Source: an uncultured Paracoccaceae bacterium
Lineage (GTDB): Bacteria; Pseudomonadota; Alphaproteobacteria; Rhodobacterales; Rhodobacteraceae
Reading direction: 5' to 3'
Assembly: GCA_951812615.1 (NCBI GenBank)
Contig: CATOSU010000002.1
Span: 2,031,264-2,095,263, forward strand
DNA: 64,000 nucleotides
Shown here: positions 35,296 to 44,964 of the stretch, piece after piece
Numbering within the stretch: position 1 is the stretch's first letter
Layout of the letters: every line of letters starts with the position of its first letter
Made by a program: the position numbers and the translations under genes
Notes under the pieces: model-generated
What the model saw: the letters and a program-made list of their open reading frames with translations, nothing else
The model's database searches: none
Told to the model about the DNA's origin: nothing

Positions 35296-35772
35296 CTAAC
35301 AGGGCCAGACCGCCGGTCCGCCCGCGAACACCGGATGCCGCATCTGGCTGCCTGCGGCAATGCCATAGCTGCGGGCCAGACCGCCGTTGATCTCCAGCAC
35401 CGCGAACACCGCGCTGCCCCCATCGATCGGCGTCAGGTCGCCGGGGATGGCGTTGGAATGCACCCGCGTGACCACGCCGGCACGGTCGGTGAATATCATG
35501 TCCAGCGGGATCAGCGTGTTCTTCATCCAGAAGGCGGCCGGCTGCGGGGCGTCATAGACAAACAACATCCCCGCCCCCCGGGGCAGGCTTTCGCGGAACA
35601 TCAGCCCGCGGGACCGGGTTTCATCGGTCTGCGCCAGCTCCACCCCGAACCGGATCTCGCCCCAGTCGCCGCGCAACTGCACCTGATCCGCACGACAGGC
35701 GGCAGAGACCGAAACCGGCAGGAAAAGAAGAACCGCGATGGCCGTCAGCCAGCGCCCGACCCTATTGCGCAT
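35296..35772 (-). CDS. DUF192 family secreted protein
   Basis: The 158-residue protein has a signal peptide (WLTAIAVLLFLPVSVSA) and the DUF192 core, with ETRSRGLMFRESLPRGAGML and FWMKNTLIPLDMIF. The family is widespread and uncharacterised; periplasmic location is predicted. The ATG at 35772 overlaps the end of the cold-shock gene by 11 bases, so translation may be coupled; an alternative start 27 bases upstream exists. tRNA-Pro lies downstream. Confidence 0.88.
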   Translation of the reverse strand: MRNRVGRWLTAIAVLLFLPVSVSAACRADQVQLRGDWGEIRFGVELAQTDETRSRGLMFRESLPRGAGMLFVYDAPQPAAFWMKNTLIPLDMIFTDRAGVVTRVHSNAIPGDLTPIDGGSAVFAVLEINGGLARSYGIAAGSQMRHPVFAGGPAVWPC

Positions 35773-36298
35773 CGCTCTTGTTCGCCGCTTCCCAGGCATG
35801 GGCCTCGGCGGCCATGCGTCCGCGTTTGCCTTCGATCACGCGCAGCGCCAGTGCCTCGCCGGGCTGCAAATCTGCAAGCCCGCACTGTCTGAGAACCTCG
35901 ATATGCAGGAAAACATCCTCGGCCCGGCCGAACACGTTGGCAAAACCAAACCCCTTGCCCTTGTCGAACCACTTCACCCGCGCCGGTTCCAGCGGAGCGT
36001 TGAGGATCTCGTTTTCGTCCAGCAATGCGATATCGTTCAGGGGCGGGTCGTTTTCCCGCGGCGGCGGTGTGATGCTGACAACCTCGATCGCCTGCACGCC
36101 GCGCTCGGTCTGGTGGGTGACAACTTCCACCGCGGATCCGTCCGCAACCGAGCTCTGACCGAAATTGCGCAGGACGTTCACGTGCAGCAGGATGTCTGGC
36201 CCGCCGTTATCCGCAACAACAAAGCCAAAGCCCTTACCCGGGTCGAACCATTTAACATGCCCCTTGACATGGTGCATACTGCTCAGATCTTCCGTCAA
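35762..36298 (-). CDS. Cold-shock protein with two CSD domains
   Basis: The 178-residue protein has two cold-shock domains with the RNA-binding motifs GHVKWFDPGKGFGFVVAD (residues 13-30) and RVKWFDKGKGFGFANVFG (about 107-124), joined by an acidic linker. It should bind single-stranded nucleic acids. The start is a TTG at 36298 (TEDLSSM), kept because the MTED-like start is typical of the family, with an ATG 21 bases downstream as the alternative. It overlaps the DUF192 gene. Confidence 0.9.
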   Translation of the reverse strand: MTEDLSSMHHVKGHVKWFDPGKGFGFVVADNGGPDILLHVNVLRNFGQSSVADGSAVEVVTHQTERGVQAIEVVSITPPPRENDPPLNDIALLDENEILNAPLEPARVKWFDKGKGFGFANVFGRAEDVFLHIEVLRQCGLADLQPGEALALRVIEGKRGRMAAEAHAWEAANKSDAQ

Positions 36299-36406
36299 GT
36301 TTCGTTCCGTTTACCCAGAGTTACCTTTTACACAAGACTCCTAAAAGTCACGCCGCCGTGCAACCTTTTTGTAAAACAACTTTTTCAGCCTTTCCAGCAC
36401 CTTGCA

Positions 36407-36423
36407 GTTCACGTGACGTGAAC
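36407..36423. repeat. Short inverted repeat at the pdxH 3' end
   Basis: GTTCACG-TGA-CGTGAAC forms a perfect 7-bp stem next to the pdxH stop. No T-run follows at once, so a terminator role is weakly supported. A transcription-factor site for the cold-shock gene is the alternative. Confidence 0.35.
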
Positions 36424-36424
36424 G

Positions 36425-37030
36425 TCACGGCGACAGCCGCTGAATGGACCATTCTTCGCCAACCGCATCGCGGCGCCAGATGAACCGGTCATGCAGGCGA
36501 AACGCACCATCTGCCCAGAACTCGATCTCCAGCGGAACGATCCGGTAACCGCCCCAGAACGGCGGGCGCGGCGGGTTTGTGCCGAAGCGGGCGGTGATCC
36601 GAGCGACCTCGGCCATCAGCGTGGCCCGGCTGGCCAGCGGGCGCGATTGTTGCGACGCCCAGGCGCCCAGCCGGCTTTTCAGCGACCGGGACGCGTAATA
36701 GGCATCCGCCTGTGGCCCGTCCTCGCGTTCCACCGTCCCGCGCACCCGGATCTGGCGCCGCAGGGACTTCCAGTGCATCACGAACGCCGCCTTCGACGCA
36801 CCGTCCAGTTCCTGCGCCTTGGCGCTTTCATAATTGGTAAAGAACACGAAGGCCGCCGGTTCGATTTCCTTCAGCAGAACCATGCGCACATTGGGCAGCC
36901 CGGCTGCATCCACCGTGCCAAGCGCGATGGCATTGGCGTCGTTGGGCTCCGCGGCCTCGGCCTCGGCCAGCCAGCGTCGGGCAATTTCAAACGGATCGTT
37001 GCCGGCAAACACCCCGCTGCGGTCGCTCAT
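36425..37030 (-). CDS. pdxH: Pyridoxamine 5'-phosphate oxidase
   Basis: The 201-residue FMN enzyme makes PLP from PNP or PMP, the last step of vitamin B6 synthesis. FMN- and substrate-binding blocks are seen: [38 protein letters not shown] and the C-terminal [10 protein letters not shown]. Length is normal. Start at an ATG after GGAGACAGG (minus strand). It lies next to the divergently transcribed fabI, with 253 bp between starts. Confidence 0.95.
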   Translation of the reverse strand: MSDRSGVFAGNDPFEIARRWLAEAEAAEPNDANAIALGTVDAAGLPNVRMVLLKEIEPAAFVFFTNYESAKAQELDGASKAAFVMHWKSLRRQIRVRGTVEREDGPQADAYYASRSLKSRLGAWASQQSRPLASRATLMAEVARITARFGTNPPRPPFWGGYRIVPLEIEFWADGAFRLHDRFIWRRDAVGEEWSIQRLSP

Positions 37031-37219
37031 CGCCTGTCTCCTTGCTCTGCCAGACCTACCTAGGGCCAGCCCCCGCGGACCGCAAGTTCAGCCATGGCAG
37101 AGCCGGCGGGGCCACAGTCCGGGCAGGACGCACAAACCGAAGATATAAAAGATTTCTGCAATTACACTCTTCGTCTTCCGATCGCGTGAATTGCCCGTGC
37201 CGCCCCGGCAAGCCTTGCC

Positions 37220-37248
37220 TTGAAGCGGAACTGGCAATCGCCTAAACC
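37220..37248 (+). promoter_or_regulatory. Possible fabI promoter
   Basis: TTGAAG (37220-37225) and TAAACC (37243-37248) are spaced by exactly 17 bases and end 36 bases before the fabI start. The -10 is not a close match. Confidence 0.35.
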
Positions 37249-37283
37249 TCTTCGGCAATACAATTCAAAAGAAGGCACGTGCA

Positions 37284-38090
37284 ATGTCTGGAGCACTGTT
37301 GGCAGGTAAACGCGGGCTGATCATGGGGCTGGCGAATGATAAATCCATCGCTTGGGGCATTGCCCGCGCCTGTGCCGAAGCGGGCGCCGAGCTTGCGTTT
37401 TCCTATCAGGGCGACGCGCTGAAAAAGCGGGTGGTGCCGCTGGCCGAGCAATTGGGCAGCGATATAGTCCTGCCTTGCGATGTCGGCGACGAAGGCTCGG
37501 TCGACGACTTGTTTTCCGCGCTTGGCGAGCGGTGGGACACGCTGGATTTCGTGGTCCACGCCATCGGGTTTTCCGACAAGAGCGAACTGCGCGGGCGTTA
37601 TGTCGACACGTCGCGCGCCAATTTCGCGATGACGATGGATATCTCCGTCTATTCCTTCACCGCCGTCGCACAGCGGGCGGAAAAGATGATGGGCGAAGGC
37701 GGTTCGATGCTGACGCTCACCTATTACGGCGCTGAACAGGTGATGCCGCATTACAACGTGATGGGCGTGGCCAAGGCGGCGCTGGAGGCCTCGGTGAAAT
37801 ATCTGGCCGAAGATCTGGGCAAGGACGGCATCCGCGTCAACGCCATCTCGGCCGGCCCGATCAAGACGCTCGCGGCCTCCGGTATCGGCGATTTCCGCTA
37901 CATCATGAAGTGGAACGAGTATAATTCACCCCTGCGCCGGAACGTGACCACCGATGACGTGGGCAAATCCGCGCTTTACCTGCTCAGCGATCTGGGCAGC
38001 GGCGTTACCGGCGAAAATCTGCATGTCGATGCGGGCTATCATATCGTGGGCATGAAGGCGGTCGACGCGCCGGACATCACGAAAGCCTGA
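37284..38090 (+). CDS. fabI: Enoyl-[acyl-carrier-protein] reductase (NADH)
   Basis: The 268-residue SDR-type enzyme finishes each cycle of fatty acid elongation. Catalytic residues Tyr147, Tyr157 and Lys164 are in LTYYGAEQVMPHYNVMGVAKAALE, here given as YYGAEQV and HYNVMGVAK. The N-terminal GKRGLIMGLANDKSIAWGIA binds NAD(H). It is the FabI type, the usual target of triclosan. AAAGAAGGCACG precedes the ATG. The LysE-type gene follows after 6 bases and gpt-like gene after that. Confidence 0.97.
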   Translation: MSGALLAGKRGLIMGLANDKSIAWGIARACAEAGAELAFSYQGDALKKRVVPLAEQLGSDIVLPCDVGDEGSVDDLFSALGERWDTLDFVVHAIGFSDKSELRGRYVDTSRANFAMTMDISVYSFTAVAQRAEKMMGEGGSMLTLTYYGAEQVMPHYNVMGVAKAALEASVKYLAEDLGKDGIRVNAISAGPIKTLAASGIGDFRYIMKWNEYNSPLRRNVTTDDVGKSALYLLSDLGSGVTGENLHVDAGYHIVGMKAVDAPDITKA

Positions 38091-38096
38091 CCCGGG

Positions 38097-38720
38097 ATGG
38101 AAACCGCGCATCTTATCGCGTTCAACCTGACGCTTCTGGCCGCAATTGCCAGCCCCGGCCCGTCGCTGCTCTACCTGATCCGTACCGCACTGGCCCATGG
38201 CCGGGGCACGGGGGTTGCGGCCGCCTGCGGGCTGGCGGTGATGGCAGCGCTCTGGACGCTGGCGGCGCTGATGGGGCTGGATGTGCTGTTCCGGCTGTTT
38301 CCATGGGCCTTCGGCCTGATGAAGACCGCCGGGGCGGCGTATCTGATCTGGCTGGCCGTGAAGACATGGCGCGGCGCCCGCGACCCGATCGGACAGGCGC
38401 GGACCCCGTCGCGGCACGGGGCCTTCCTTGGCGGAATGGCCATCAATCTTGCCAATCCGAAATCGGTCCTGTTCGCGGCGGCCGTGATCCTTGTGATCTT
38501 TCCACAGGGTTTAACCCCGTCCGAGAAGGGATTGATTTTCCTCAACCATCTTTGCGTTGAACTGATCGTTCAGCCGGCCATCGCGCTGGCGATGAGCGCC
38601 ACGGTCCTGCGCACCCGCTACCTGCGCCTGAAGCCTGTTTTTGACCGTGTCGCTGCCGCCGTGCTCGGCGCTTTGGGACTGCGGCTGCTGACCGACCGCT
38701 GGACGCCTGCCAGCTTCTGA
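38097..38720 (+). CDS. LysE/RhtB family exporter
   Basis: The 207-residue inner-membrane protein has about six transmembrane segments ([22 protein letters not shown] first) and the family motif [20 protein letters not shown]. Members export amino acids such as lysine or homoserine; the substrate here is unknown. It begins 6 bases after fabI and is probably co-transcribed with fabI and the phosphoribosyltransferase. Confidence 0.9.
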   Translation: METAHLIAFNLTLLAAIASPGPSLLYLIRTALAHGRGTGVAAACGLAVMAALWTLAALMGLDVLFRLFPWAFGLMKTAGAAYLIWLAVKTWRGARDPIGQARTPSRHGAFLGGMAINLANPKSVLFAAAVILVIFPQGLTPSEKGLIFLNHLCVELIVQPAIALAMSATVLRTRYLRLKPVFDRVAAAVLGALGLRLLTDRWTPASF

Positions 38721-38730
38721 AAGGATCGAC

Positions 38731-39234
38731 ATGACCGACCGACTGCCGCATGAAAAAGGCTTTCACATCAGCTGGGACCAGATCCACCGCGATGCCCGCG
38801 CGCTGGCGTGGCGGCTGGACGGACAGGGCCCCGATGACGGCGCATGGCGCGCTGTGGTCGCCGTGACCCGCGGCGGCATGGCCCCGGCCATGATCGTCAG
38901 CCGCGAGCTCGACATCCGCACGGTCGATACGATCAGCATCAAATCTTATGACCACCAGACCCAGGCCGATGCCATGGTGCTGAAAAACCCCGACAGCGGC
39001 CTGATGGGGGACGGCACCGGGATCCTGATCGTCGACGATCTGGTCGATACCGGCAAGACGCTGGAAGTGGTGCGCGCAATGTATCCCAACGCGCATTTCG
39101 CCACCGTCTACGCCAAGCCCAAGGGCCGGCCGCAGGTGGACACGTTTATCACCGAGGTCAGTCAGGACACCTGGATCTTTTTCCCGTGGGACATGGCGCT
39201 GCAATATGTCGAGCCCTATCGCGGCAAGGACTGA
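38731..39234 (+). CDS. gpt: Xanthine phosphoribosyltransferase
   Basis: The 167-residue enzyme salvages xanthine and guanine. The PRPP-binding motif is [14 protein letters not shown] near residue 95, and the [16 protein letters not shown] region holds the flap and hood. Length matches bacterial Gpt. It starts 10 bases after the exporter gene and overlaps nothing; the aminotransferase follows after 10 bases. Confidence 0.93.
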   Translation: MTDRLPHEKGFHISWDQIHRDARALAWRLDGQGPDDGAWRAVVAVTRGGMAPAMIVSRELDIRTVDTISIKSYDHQTQADAMVLKNPDSGLMGDGTGILIVDDLVDTGKTLEVVRAMYPNAHFATVYAKPKGRPQVDTFITEVSQDTWIFFPWDMALQYVEPYRGKD

Positions 39235-39244
39235 TCCGGAACCG

Positions 39245-40420
39245 ATGACAGCAACCCGCACGCAATCCACCTTCGCCGCGCCGATCGTGGAGGCGAAGAA
39301 ATGGCTCGACGGCGCGGTGTTTCCCGCTGACCGGCCGCTGATCAACCTCAGCCAGGCGGCGCCGGTTGCCCCGCCGCCGGCGGCGCTTAGGGCGCATATC
39401 GCGCAGATCGCGGTGGAAAACCCGGAAGTGCACCTTTATGGCCCGGTTCTGGGCCTGCCGGAACTGCGCGGGCAACTGGCGCAGGAAATCTCGGCCATTT
39501 ACGTCGGCGCGGTCGCGCAGGATCAGGTCGCCATCACTTCGGGCTGCAATCAGGCTTTTGCAGCCACGATCTCGGCCATCACCGGGGAAGGAGATGAAGT
39601 TCTCCTTCCAACGCCCTGGTACTTCAATCATAAAATGTATCTGGACATGACGGGGGTGAAGGCCGTGCCAATCCCGACCGGTGCCGATCTGCTGCCCGAT
39701 CCGGCCGAAGCCGCGCGGCGGATCACCGACCGTACCCGGGCCATTGCGCTGGTCAGTCCGAACAATCCCGGCGGGGTCGAATACCCGCCCGACCTGATCG
39801 CCGCCTTTCATGCGCTGGCCCACAGCCGGAACCTGCGACTGATCCTTGACGAAACCTACCGCGATTTCCTGTCTGCAGAGGGCGCCCCGCATGGTCTGTT
39901 CACCGATCCGGGCTGGGACAGCACGCTGGTGCATCTCTATTCCTTCTCGAAAACCTACCGGCTGACCGGTCACCGGGTGGGGGCGCTGGCCGCGGCACCC
40001 GACCTGTTGCTGGAGATCGAGAAGTTCCTCGACACCGTTACCATCTGCCCGGCCCAGATCGGCCAGCACGCAGCGCTGTGGGGCATGCGAAACCTGCGTG
40101 AATGGGTCGCGGGCGAACGGCGCGAAATCCTCGACCGCCGCGCCGCCGTGGCCGAAGGGTTTCCGCGGCTTGAGGCGCGCGGCTGGCACCTGAACGGGCT
40201 GGGCGCCTATTTTGCCTATGTCCGGCACCCGTTTGACATCTCCTCGGGTGAACTGGCCCGGCGGCTGGTGCACGAGGCCGGCCTGCTGCTGTTGCCGGCC
40301 ACGATGTTTACACCCGGCGACGATCCCGACGGGGCGCGGCACCTGCGGATTGCCTTTGCCAATGCCGACCGCGCCGGTCTTGAAACCGTGATCGACAGGC
40401 TGGCCCGCTTTACCATCTGA
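39245..40420 (+). CDS. Class I/II aminotransferase
   Basis: The 391-residue PLP enzyme has LVSPNNPGGVEYPP (169-182), DETYRDF (202-208) and the PLP Lys236 in HLYSFSKTYRLTGHR. It is 391 residues long, like the other aminotransferase of the window, but the two are only distantly related. Substrate unknown. ATG at 39245 was chosen because the longer frame overlaps gpt. It lies between gpt and the ppiD-like gene. Confidence 0.9.
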   Translation: MTATRTQSTFAAPIVEAKKWLDGAVFPADRPLINLSQAAPVAPPPAALRAHIAQIAVENPEVHLYGPVLGLPELRGQLAQEISAIYVGAVAQDQVAITSGCNQAFAATISAITGEGDEVLLPTPWYFNHKMYLDMTGVKAVPIPTGADLLPDPAEAARRITDRTRAIALVSPNNPGGVEYPPDLIAAFHALAHSRNLRLILDETYRDFLSAEGAPHGLFTDPGWDSTLVHLYSFSKTYRLTGHRVGALAAAPDLLLEIEKFLDTVTICPAQIGQHAALWGMRNLREWVAGERREILDRRAAVAEGFPRLEARGWHLNGLGAYFAYVRHPFDISSGELARRLVHEAGLLLLPATMFTPGDDPDGARHLRIAFANADRAGLETVIDRLARFTI

Positions 40421-40478
40421 TCTTGCCCCCCTTCCCTGCCCATCGTAGACAGGCCCCCGCAATGTAACAGAGGGCGTC

Positions 40479-42332
40479 ATGGCCAAAGAGAACAGCCTGT
40501 CGAAAACATTTGTCTGGGTCATCCTGGGTTTGCTGATCCTCGGACTTGGCGGCTTTGGCGTCACCAATCTGGGCGGCACCATCCGGACCGTGGGGCATGT
40601 CGGCGATCAGTCGATCACAGTCGACGAGTATTATTTGGAGCTTCAGCGGGAAATTCAGGCCACCGAGGCCCAGATCGGCCAGTCCCTGACGATGGAGCAG
40701 GTCCGCGCCTTCGGCATCGACCAGCAGGTGCTGGGCCGGCTGGTCGCGCTGGCCGCTCTGGACGACGAGGTTGCCAATATCGGCCTGTCCGTGGGCGACG
40801 ACATCGTACGTGACGAACTGTTCCGGATCCCGGCCTTTCAGGGGCTGGACGGTCAGTTCGACCGCGAATCCTATCGCTTTGCGCTGGAACGCACAGGTGT
40901 GAGCGAGGCTGAGTTCGAAGACGACCTGCGCGCCGAAAGCGCCCGCACGCTGGCGCAGGGGGCGATCGTCTCTGCCGCACACATGCCGGATATCTATGCC
41001 GATACGCTGATTTCCTTCGTCGGCGAACGGCGCAGCATTACCTGGGCCGGGCTGACGGCGGATGACCTGACAGACCCGCTGCCGGAACCGGACGAAGCGG
41101 TGCTGAAGGCCCATTACGACGAAAATCCCGACGATTTCCGCCTGCCGGAAACCAAGAAGATCACCTATATCCTGCTGACGCCGGAAATGCTGCTGGACGA
41201 GGTGGAGGTTGACGACACCGCGCTGCGCAACCGCTACGAGGAAAAGGCCGACACCTACAAGGTGCCGGAACGGCGGCTGGTCGAGAGGCTGGCCTTTGCA
41301 GATGACGCCGCCGCCAGTGACGCCAAGGCCCAGCTGGAAGTGGGCGGCACCACATTCGAGCGGCTGGTAGAAGACCGCGGGCTCGCGCTGCAGGACGTGG
41401 ATCTGGGCGATGTCCGGATCGGGGATCTGGCCGAGGCCGGCGACGCGGTGTTTGCCGCCGAAACCGGCGACGTGGTCGGGCCGCTGCCCTCGCCGCTGGG
41501 ACCGGCACTGTACCGGATCAACGGAACGCTGGCTGCCCGCACAACCAGTTTCGAGGATGCCCTGCCGGAACTGCGTGACGAACTGGCCGCTGACCGCGCG
41601 CGGCGCCTGATCGACACGCAGGTGCAGCCGATCGACGATCTGCTGGCCGGCGGTGCCACGCTGGAGGAGCTGGCTGACGAAACCGATGCCGAACTGGGTC
41701 AGATCGACTGGTCGGTGCAGGCCTATGAAGGCGTGGCCGCCTATGATGCCTTCCGCAGCACGGCGGCAGCGGTGACCGCGGATGATTATCCGGAAGTCGG
41801 GTATCTGGAGGATGGCGGGATCTTTGCGCTGCGCCTGAACGAGGTTCTGCCGGAGCGGCCCGAACCGTTCGACAGCGCCCGCAATCAGGTTGCCGCAGCG
41901 TGGACCGAGACGGAAACCCGCAAGGCGCTGGAAGCGCAGGCCGCCGAGGCGGTGCTGAAGCTGGCGGAAACCGGTGATTTCACCGAGGCCGGTCTGCGGG
42001 TGAAGGTGGAAAACGGGCTGATGCGCCGGGCCTTCATCGACGGCACCGCGCCGGATTTCATGACCCAGGTATTCGAGATGGAACCCGGCGATGTGCGGGT
42101 CATCCCGGCCGGCGCCACGGTTCAGATCGTACGGCTGGACCGGATCGAGGATGCCGAGGAGACACCTGAGCTGCAGCAGTTCCGCGACGGGCTGCAACGC
42201 GAAGCCGATCAGGCCCTTGCATCGGCACTGTTTCAGGCCTTCCTGGCCGATGCTCAGCGGCGTGCCAATCCGCAGATCGATCAGCGCGCGCTGGATGCGG
42301 TTCAGACCAGCATGCAGACAGGCGGACGCTGA
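40479..42332 (+). CDS. SurA/PpiD-like peptidyl-prolyl isomerase, membrane-anchored
   Basis: The 617-residue protein has one N-terminal membrane helix (VILGLLILGLGGFGVTNLGG), a SurA-N-like domain (DQSITVDEYYLELQREIQA) and a parvulin-type domain around residues 240-360 (PETKKITYILLTPEM and FAAETGDVVGPLPSPLGPAL). It would help outer-membrane and periplasmic proteins to fold, like PpiD. Its TGA overlaps the ATG of trpE (TGATG), an arrangement common in Rhodobacteraceae. Confidence 0.92.
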   Translation: MAKENSLSKTFVWVILGLLILGLGGFGVTNLGGTIRTVGHVGDQSITVDEYYLELQREIQATEAQIGQSLTMEQVRAFGIDQQVLGRLVALAALDDEVANIGLSVGDDIVRDELFRIPAFQGLDGQFDRESYRFALERTGVSEAEFEDDLRAESARTLAQGAIVSAAHMPDIYADTLISFVGERRSITWAGLTADDLTDPLPEPDEAVLKAHYDENPDDFRLPETKKITYILLTPEMLLDEVEVDDTALRNRYEEKADTYKVPERRLVERLAFADDAAASDAKAQLEVGGTTFERLVEDRGLALQDVDLGDVRIGDLAEAGDAVFAAETGDVVGPLPSPLGPALYRINGTLAARTTSFEDALPELRDELAADRARRLIDTQVQPIDDLLAGGATLEELADETDAELGQIDWSVQAYEGVAAYDAFRSTAAAVTADDYPEVGYLEDGGIFALRLNEVLPERPEPFDSARNQVAAAWTETETRKALEAQAAEAVLKLAETGDFTEAGLRVKVENGLMRRAFIDGTAPDFMTQVFEMEPGDVRVIPAGATVQIVRLDRIEDAEETPELQQFRDGLQREADQALASALFQAFLADAQRRANPQIDQRALDAVQTSMQTGGR

Positions 42333-43843
42333 TGGCGCTGACGCCGGACTTCGAAACCTTCGCGCGGGCCTATGACGCGGGCGAAAATCAGGTCGTTTCG
42401 ACCCGGCTGGCGGCGGATCTGGACACGCCCGTGTCGCTGATGCTGAAGCTGACCGGGGCGCAGGCCGACGCGTTCATGCTGGAATCGGTGACCGGCGGCG
42501 AGGTGCGCGGGCGTTATTCTATCATCGGGATGAAGCCGGACGTGGTCTGGCGCTGTCACGGGGCGCGGTCGGAACTGAACCGGTCGTCCCGGTTCGACCC
42601 GAACGGGTTCGAACCGCAGGACGGTGACCCGCTGGACAATCTGCGCGCGCTGCTGGCCGAAAGCCGGATCACCCTGCCCGATGATTTGCCACAGGCCGCG
42701 GCCGGGCTATTCGGCTATCTGGGCTATGACATGGTGCGGCTGATCGAACATCTGCCGGACGTGAACCCCGATCCGCTGGGCCTGCCCGATGCGCTGATGC
42801 AGCGACCGTCGGTCGTGGCGGTGCTGGACGGGGTCAAGGGCGAGGTCACGGTGGTGTCCCCGGCATGGGTCAGCGACGGCCAGACCGCGCGGGCGGCCTA
42901 TGCGCAGGCCGCTGAACGCGTGATGGACGCGGTGCGCGATCTGGAACGCGCCATGCCCGCCGAAACCCGCGATCTGGGCGAAGCCGAGGACGTGGGTCCG
43001 CCAGTCTGCAATTTCACCAAGGACGGCTATAAGGCCGCGGTCGAAAAGGCGCGCGATTACATTCGCGCCGGCGACATCTTTCAGGTCGTTCCGGCCCAGC
43101 GCTGGACGCAGGAATTCCGCCAGCCGCCCTTTGCGCTGTACCGGTCGCTGCGGCGGACCAACCCGTCGCCGTTCATGTTCTATTTCAACTTCGGAGGGTT
43201 TCAGGTTGTCGGCGCGTCGCCCGAGATTCTGGTCCGGGTGTTCGGCAGCGAGGTGACGATCCGTCCGATCGCCGGCACCCGCCCCCGCGGTGCCACCCCG
43301 GAAGAGGACAAGGCGCTGGAAGCGGACCTGCTGGCGGACAAGAAGGAACTGGCCGAACATCTCATGCTGCTGGATCTGGGCCGCAACGATTGTGGCCGAG
43401 TGGCCAAGATCGGCACCGTGAAACCGACAGAGCAGTTCATCATCGAGCGCTATAGCCACGTGATGCATATCGTGTCGAACGTGATCGGCGAGCTGGCCGA
43501 GGACAAGGACGCGCTGGACGCGTTCTTTGCCGGGATGCCGGCGGGCACCGTATCCGGCGCACCCAAAGTGCGGGCGATGGAGATCATCGACGAGCTGGAA
43601 CCGGAAAAGCGTGGCATCTATGGCGGCGGGTGCGGTTACATCAGTGCCGGCGGCGATATGGACATGTGTATCGCGCTGCGCACGGCGATCGTGAAGGACG
43701 AAAAGCTGTATATTCAGGCCGGTGGCGGCGTTGTCTATGACAGCGACCCCGAGGCGGAATATATGGAAACCGTGCATAAATCGAACGCCATCCGCCGGGC
43801 TGCCGAAGATGCCGCCCGGTTCTCCGGACGCGGCAACCGGTAG
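42332..43843 (+). CDS. trpE: Anthranilate synthase component I
   Basis: The 503-residue subunit makes anthranilate from chorismate with ammonia supplied by TrpG. Blocks include PIAGTRPRGATPEEDKALEA and LLDLGRNDCGRVAKIGTV, and the C-terminal ASYVYDSDPEAEYMET-like VVYDSDPEAEYMETVHKS. An LLES-type tryptophan feedback site can be matched to MLESVTGGEVRGRYS near residue 49. It is translationally coupled to the PPIase gene by TGATG. The other trp genes are not in the window. Confidence 0.95.
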   Translation: MALTPDFETFARAYDAGENQVVSTRLAADLDTPVSLMLKLTGAQADAFMLESVTGGEVRGRYSIIGMKPDVVWRCHGARSELNRSSRFDPNGFEPQDGDPLDNLRALLAESRITLPDDLPQAAAGLFGYLGYDMVRLIEHLPDVNPDPLGLPDALMQRPSVVAVLDGVKGEVTVVSPAWVSDGQTARAAYAQAAERVMDAVRDLERAMPAETRDLGEAEDVGPPVCNFTKDGYKAAVEKARDYIRAGDIFQVVPAQRWTQEFRQPPFALYRSLRRTNPSPFMFYFNFGGFQVVGASPEILVRVFGSEVTIRPIAGTRPRGATPEEDKALEADLLADKKELAEHLMLLDLGRNDCGRVAKIGTVKPTEQFIIERYSHVMHIVSNVIGELAEDKDALDAFFAGMPAGTVSGAPKVRAMEIIDELEPEKRGIYGGGCGYISAGGDMDMCIALRTAIVKDEKLYIQAGGGVVYDSDPEAEYMETVHKSNAIRRAAEDAARFSGRGNR

Positions 43844-43921
43844 GCCGGACACCGGCACCATCCGCCGGCCGCCGGCCGGTCAATTTGTGTAATATGTCGG
43901 CATCTTGCGGAGATTCGCATC

Positions 43922-44350
43922 ATGGCGACACTTGCATTCTGGTTCATTCAGATCCCGGGCTGGCTGTTGGTTTTCTATCTGGCCGTTGCCCAATGCAGCG
44001 CCGCGCTCAGCTATGATCTGGGTGTGCGCATGGGCACGCAGGAACCGGCCGACCAGGTGACACCGGTCGGTGTGGCCTTCTGGAAGGGGTTTGCGGGTGC
44101 GGACCTGATCTATACCCCGCTGCTGGCTGCCGGGCTGGCCGGCCATGCCGCCGGTGCAGGCTGGGCTGTGGTTGTGCTGGCAGCTGCGCTGGGGATCACC
44201 GTTTACTGGCCGGTCGTCTGCCTTTGGGCGGTGGTGGCTGCCCGGGGTGCCCCGGGCTGGCATCTGCCGAAGGAACAGCAGTACTGGATCGTGCTGCCGC
44301 TGATTGCGCTCTGGGCCCTGGCCGGGCTGATCCTGCTGATTGCGGGCTGA
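43922..44350 (+). CDS. Small integral membrane protein of unknown function
   Basis: A 142-residue protein with about four transmembrane helices (FWFIQIPGWLLVFYLAVAQC first). I recognise no domain. It begins with ATG after GCGGAGATTC and ends 6 bases before the convergent Hint gene. Confidence 0.65.
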   Translation: MATLAFWFIQIPGWLLVFYLAVAQCSAALSYDLGVRMGTQEPADQVTPVGVAFWKGFAGADLIYTPLLAAGLAGHAAGAGWAVVVLAAALGITVYWPVVCLWAVVAARGAPGWHLPKEQQYWIVLPLIALWALAGLILLIAG

Positions 44351-44356
44351 GCGCCG

Positions 44357-44836
44357 TCAGGCGACGCGCCGGTCCCGGTCGGCCACCGGGATTGCCGAGA
44401 TCTCCAGCCCGGCGGCATAGATCGTATCGACCGCGGACAGCCACAGCTGGATCAGGGTCAGCTGGCGCAGCCCGATCTCTTCGGCCAGCCCCAGCGAGGC
44501 CAGCGCCTGCGCCGGCAGGGCCATCTCGTGTCGCACGTCGCGGCGCAGGACCGGCTGATGCGCGGGCAGCAGCACGCCGCCGGTGGGCGCCATATCGGGC
44601 AGAAAACCGTCCTTCACCCAGACCGTCCTGACCTGTTGGCGCAACCGGCTGACATGGCTCAGGCGCACATATCCCTGCCCCCGTGCGATCAGTTCATCGC
44701 CGGGCATCAGGTGTTCCGCCGGCAGTCCGCCTTCGCGGGTCTGCACCACGGCGCTGGAGGGAAGCAGAATGAGACCGTCCACCGCCTTGACGGATGGCCT
44801 GCGCCGGCCGGAAACGGCCGCCGGTTCATGTTTCAT
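44357..44836 (-). CDS. Hint-domain protein (Hedgehog/intein-type, Hint_2-like)
   Basis: The 159-residue protein consists mainly of a Hint-type beta domain: AVVQTREGGLPAEHLMPGDELIARGQGY starts it (given in part: REGGLPAEHLMPGDELI), and LLPAHQPVLRRD is the usual His-containing block. Alphaproteobacterial Hint_2 proteins are of unknown function and often lack the splicing cysteine and asparagine. I see no Cys at the domain start, so autoprocessing is doubtful. The IS630 element lies 46 bases upstream of its ATG and may have separated it from its native promoter. Confidence 0.7.
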   Translation of the reverse strand: MKHEPAAVSGRRRPSVKAVDGLILLPSSAVVQTREGGLPAEHLMPGDELIARGQGYVRLSHVSRLRQQVRTVWVKDGFLPDMAPTGGVLLPAHQPVLRRDVRHEMALPAQALASLGLAEEIGLRQLTLIQLWLSAVDTIYAAGLEISAIPVADRDRRVA

Positions 44837-44964
44837 TGGGCATACTCGCTCGATTGCCTCTGTTTTTTCGGAAGTTTACGTTAAAGCGTCCGGCTCAAAA
44901 CCTGAATCGCAAGGGATTCCCTTGAGTGCCGATCTGTGATTCATCCTGTTTGGGAGGATGGATC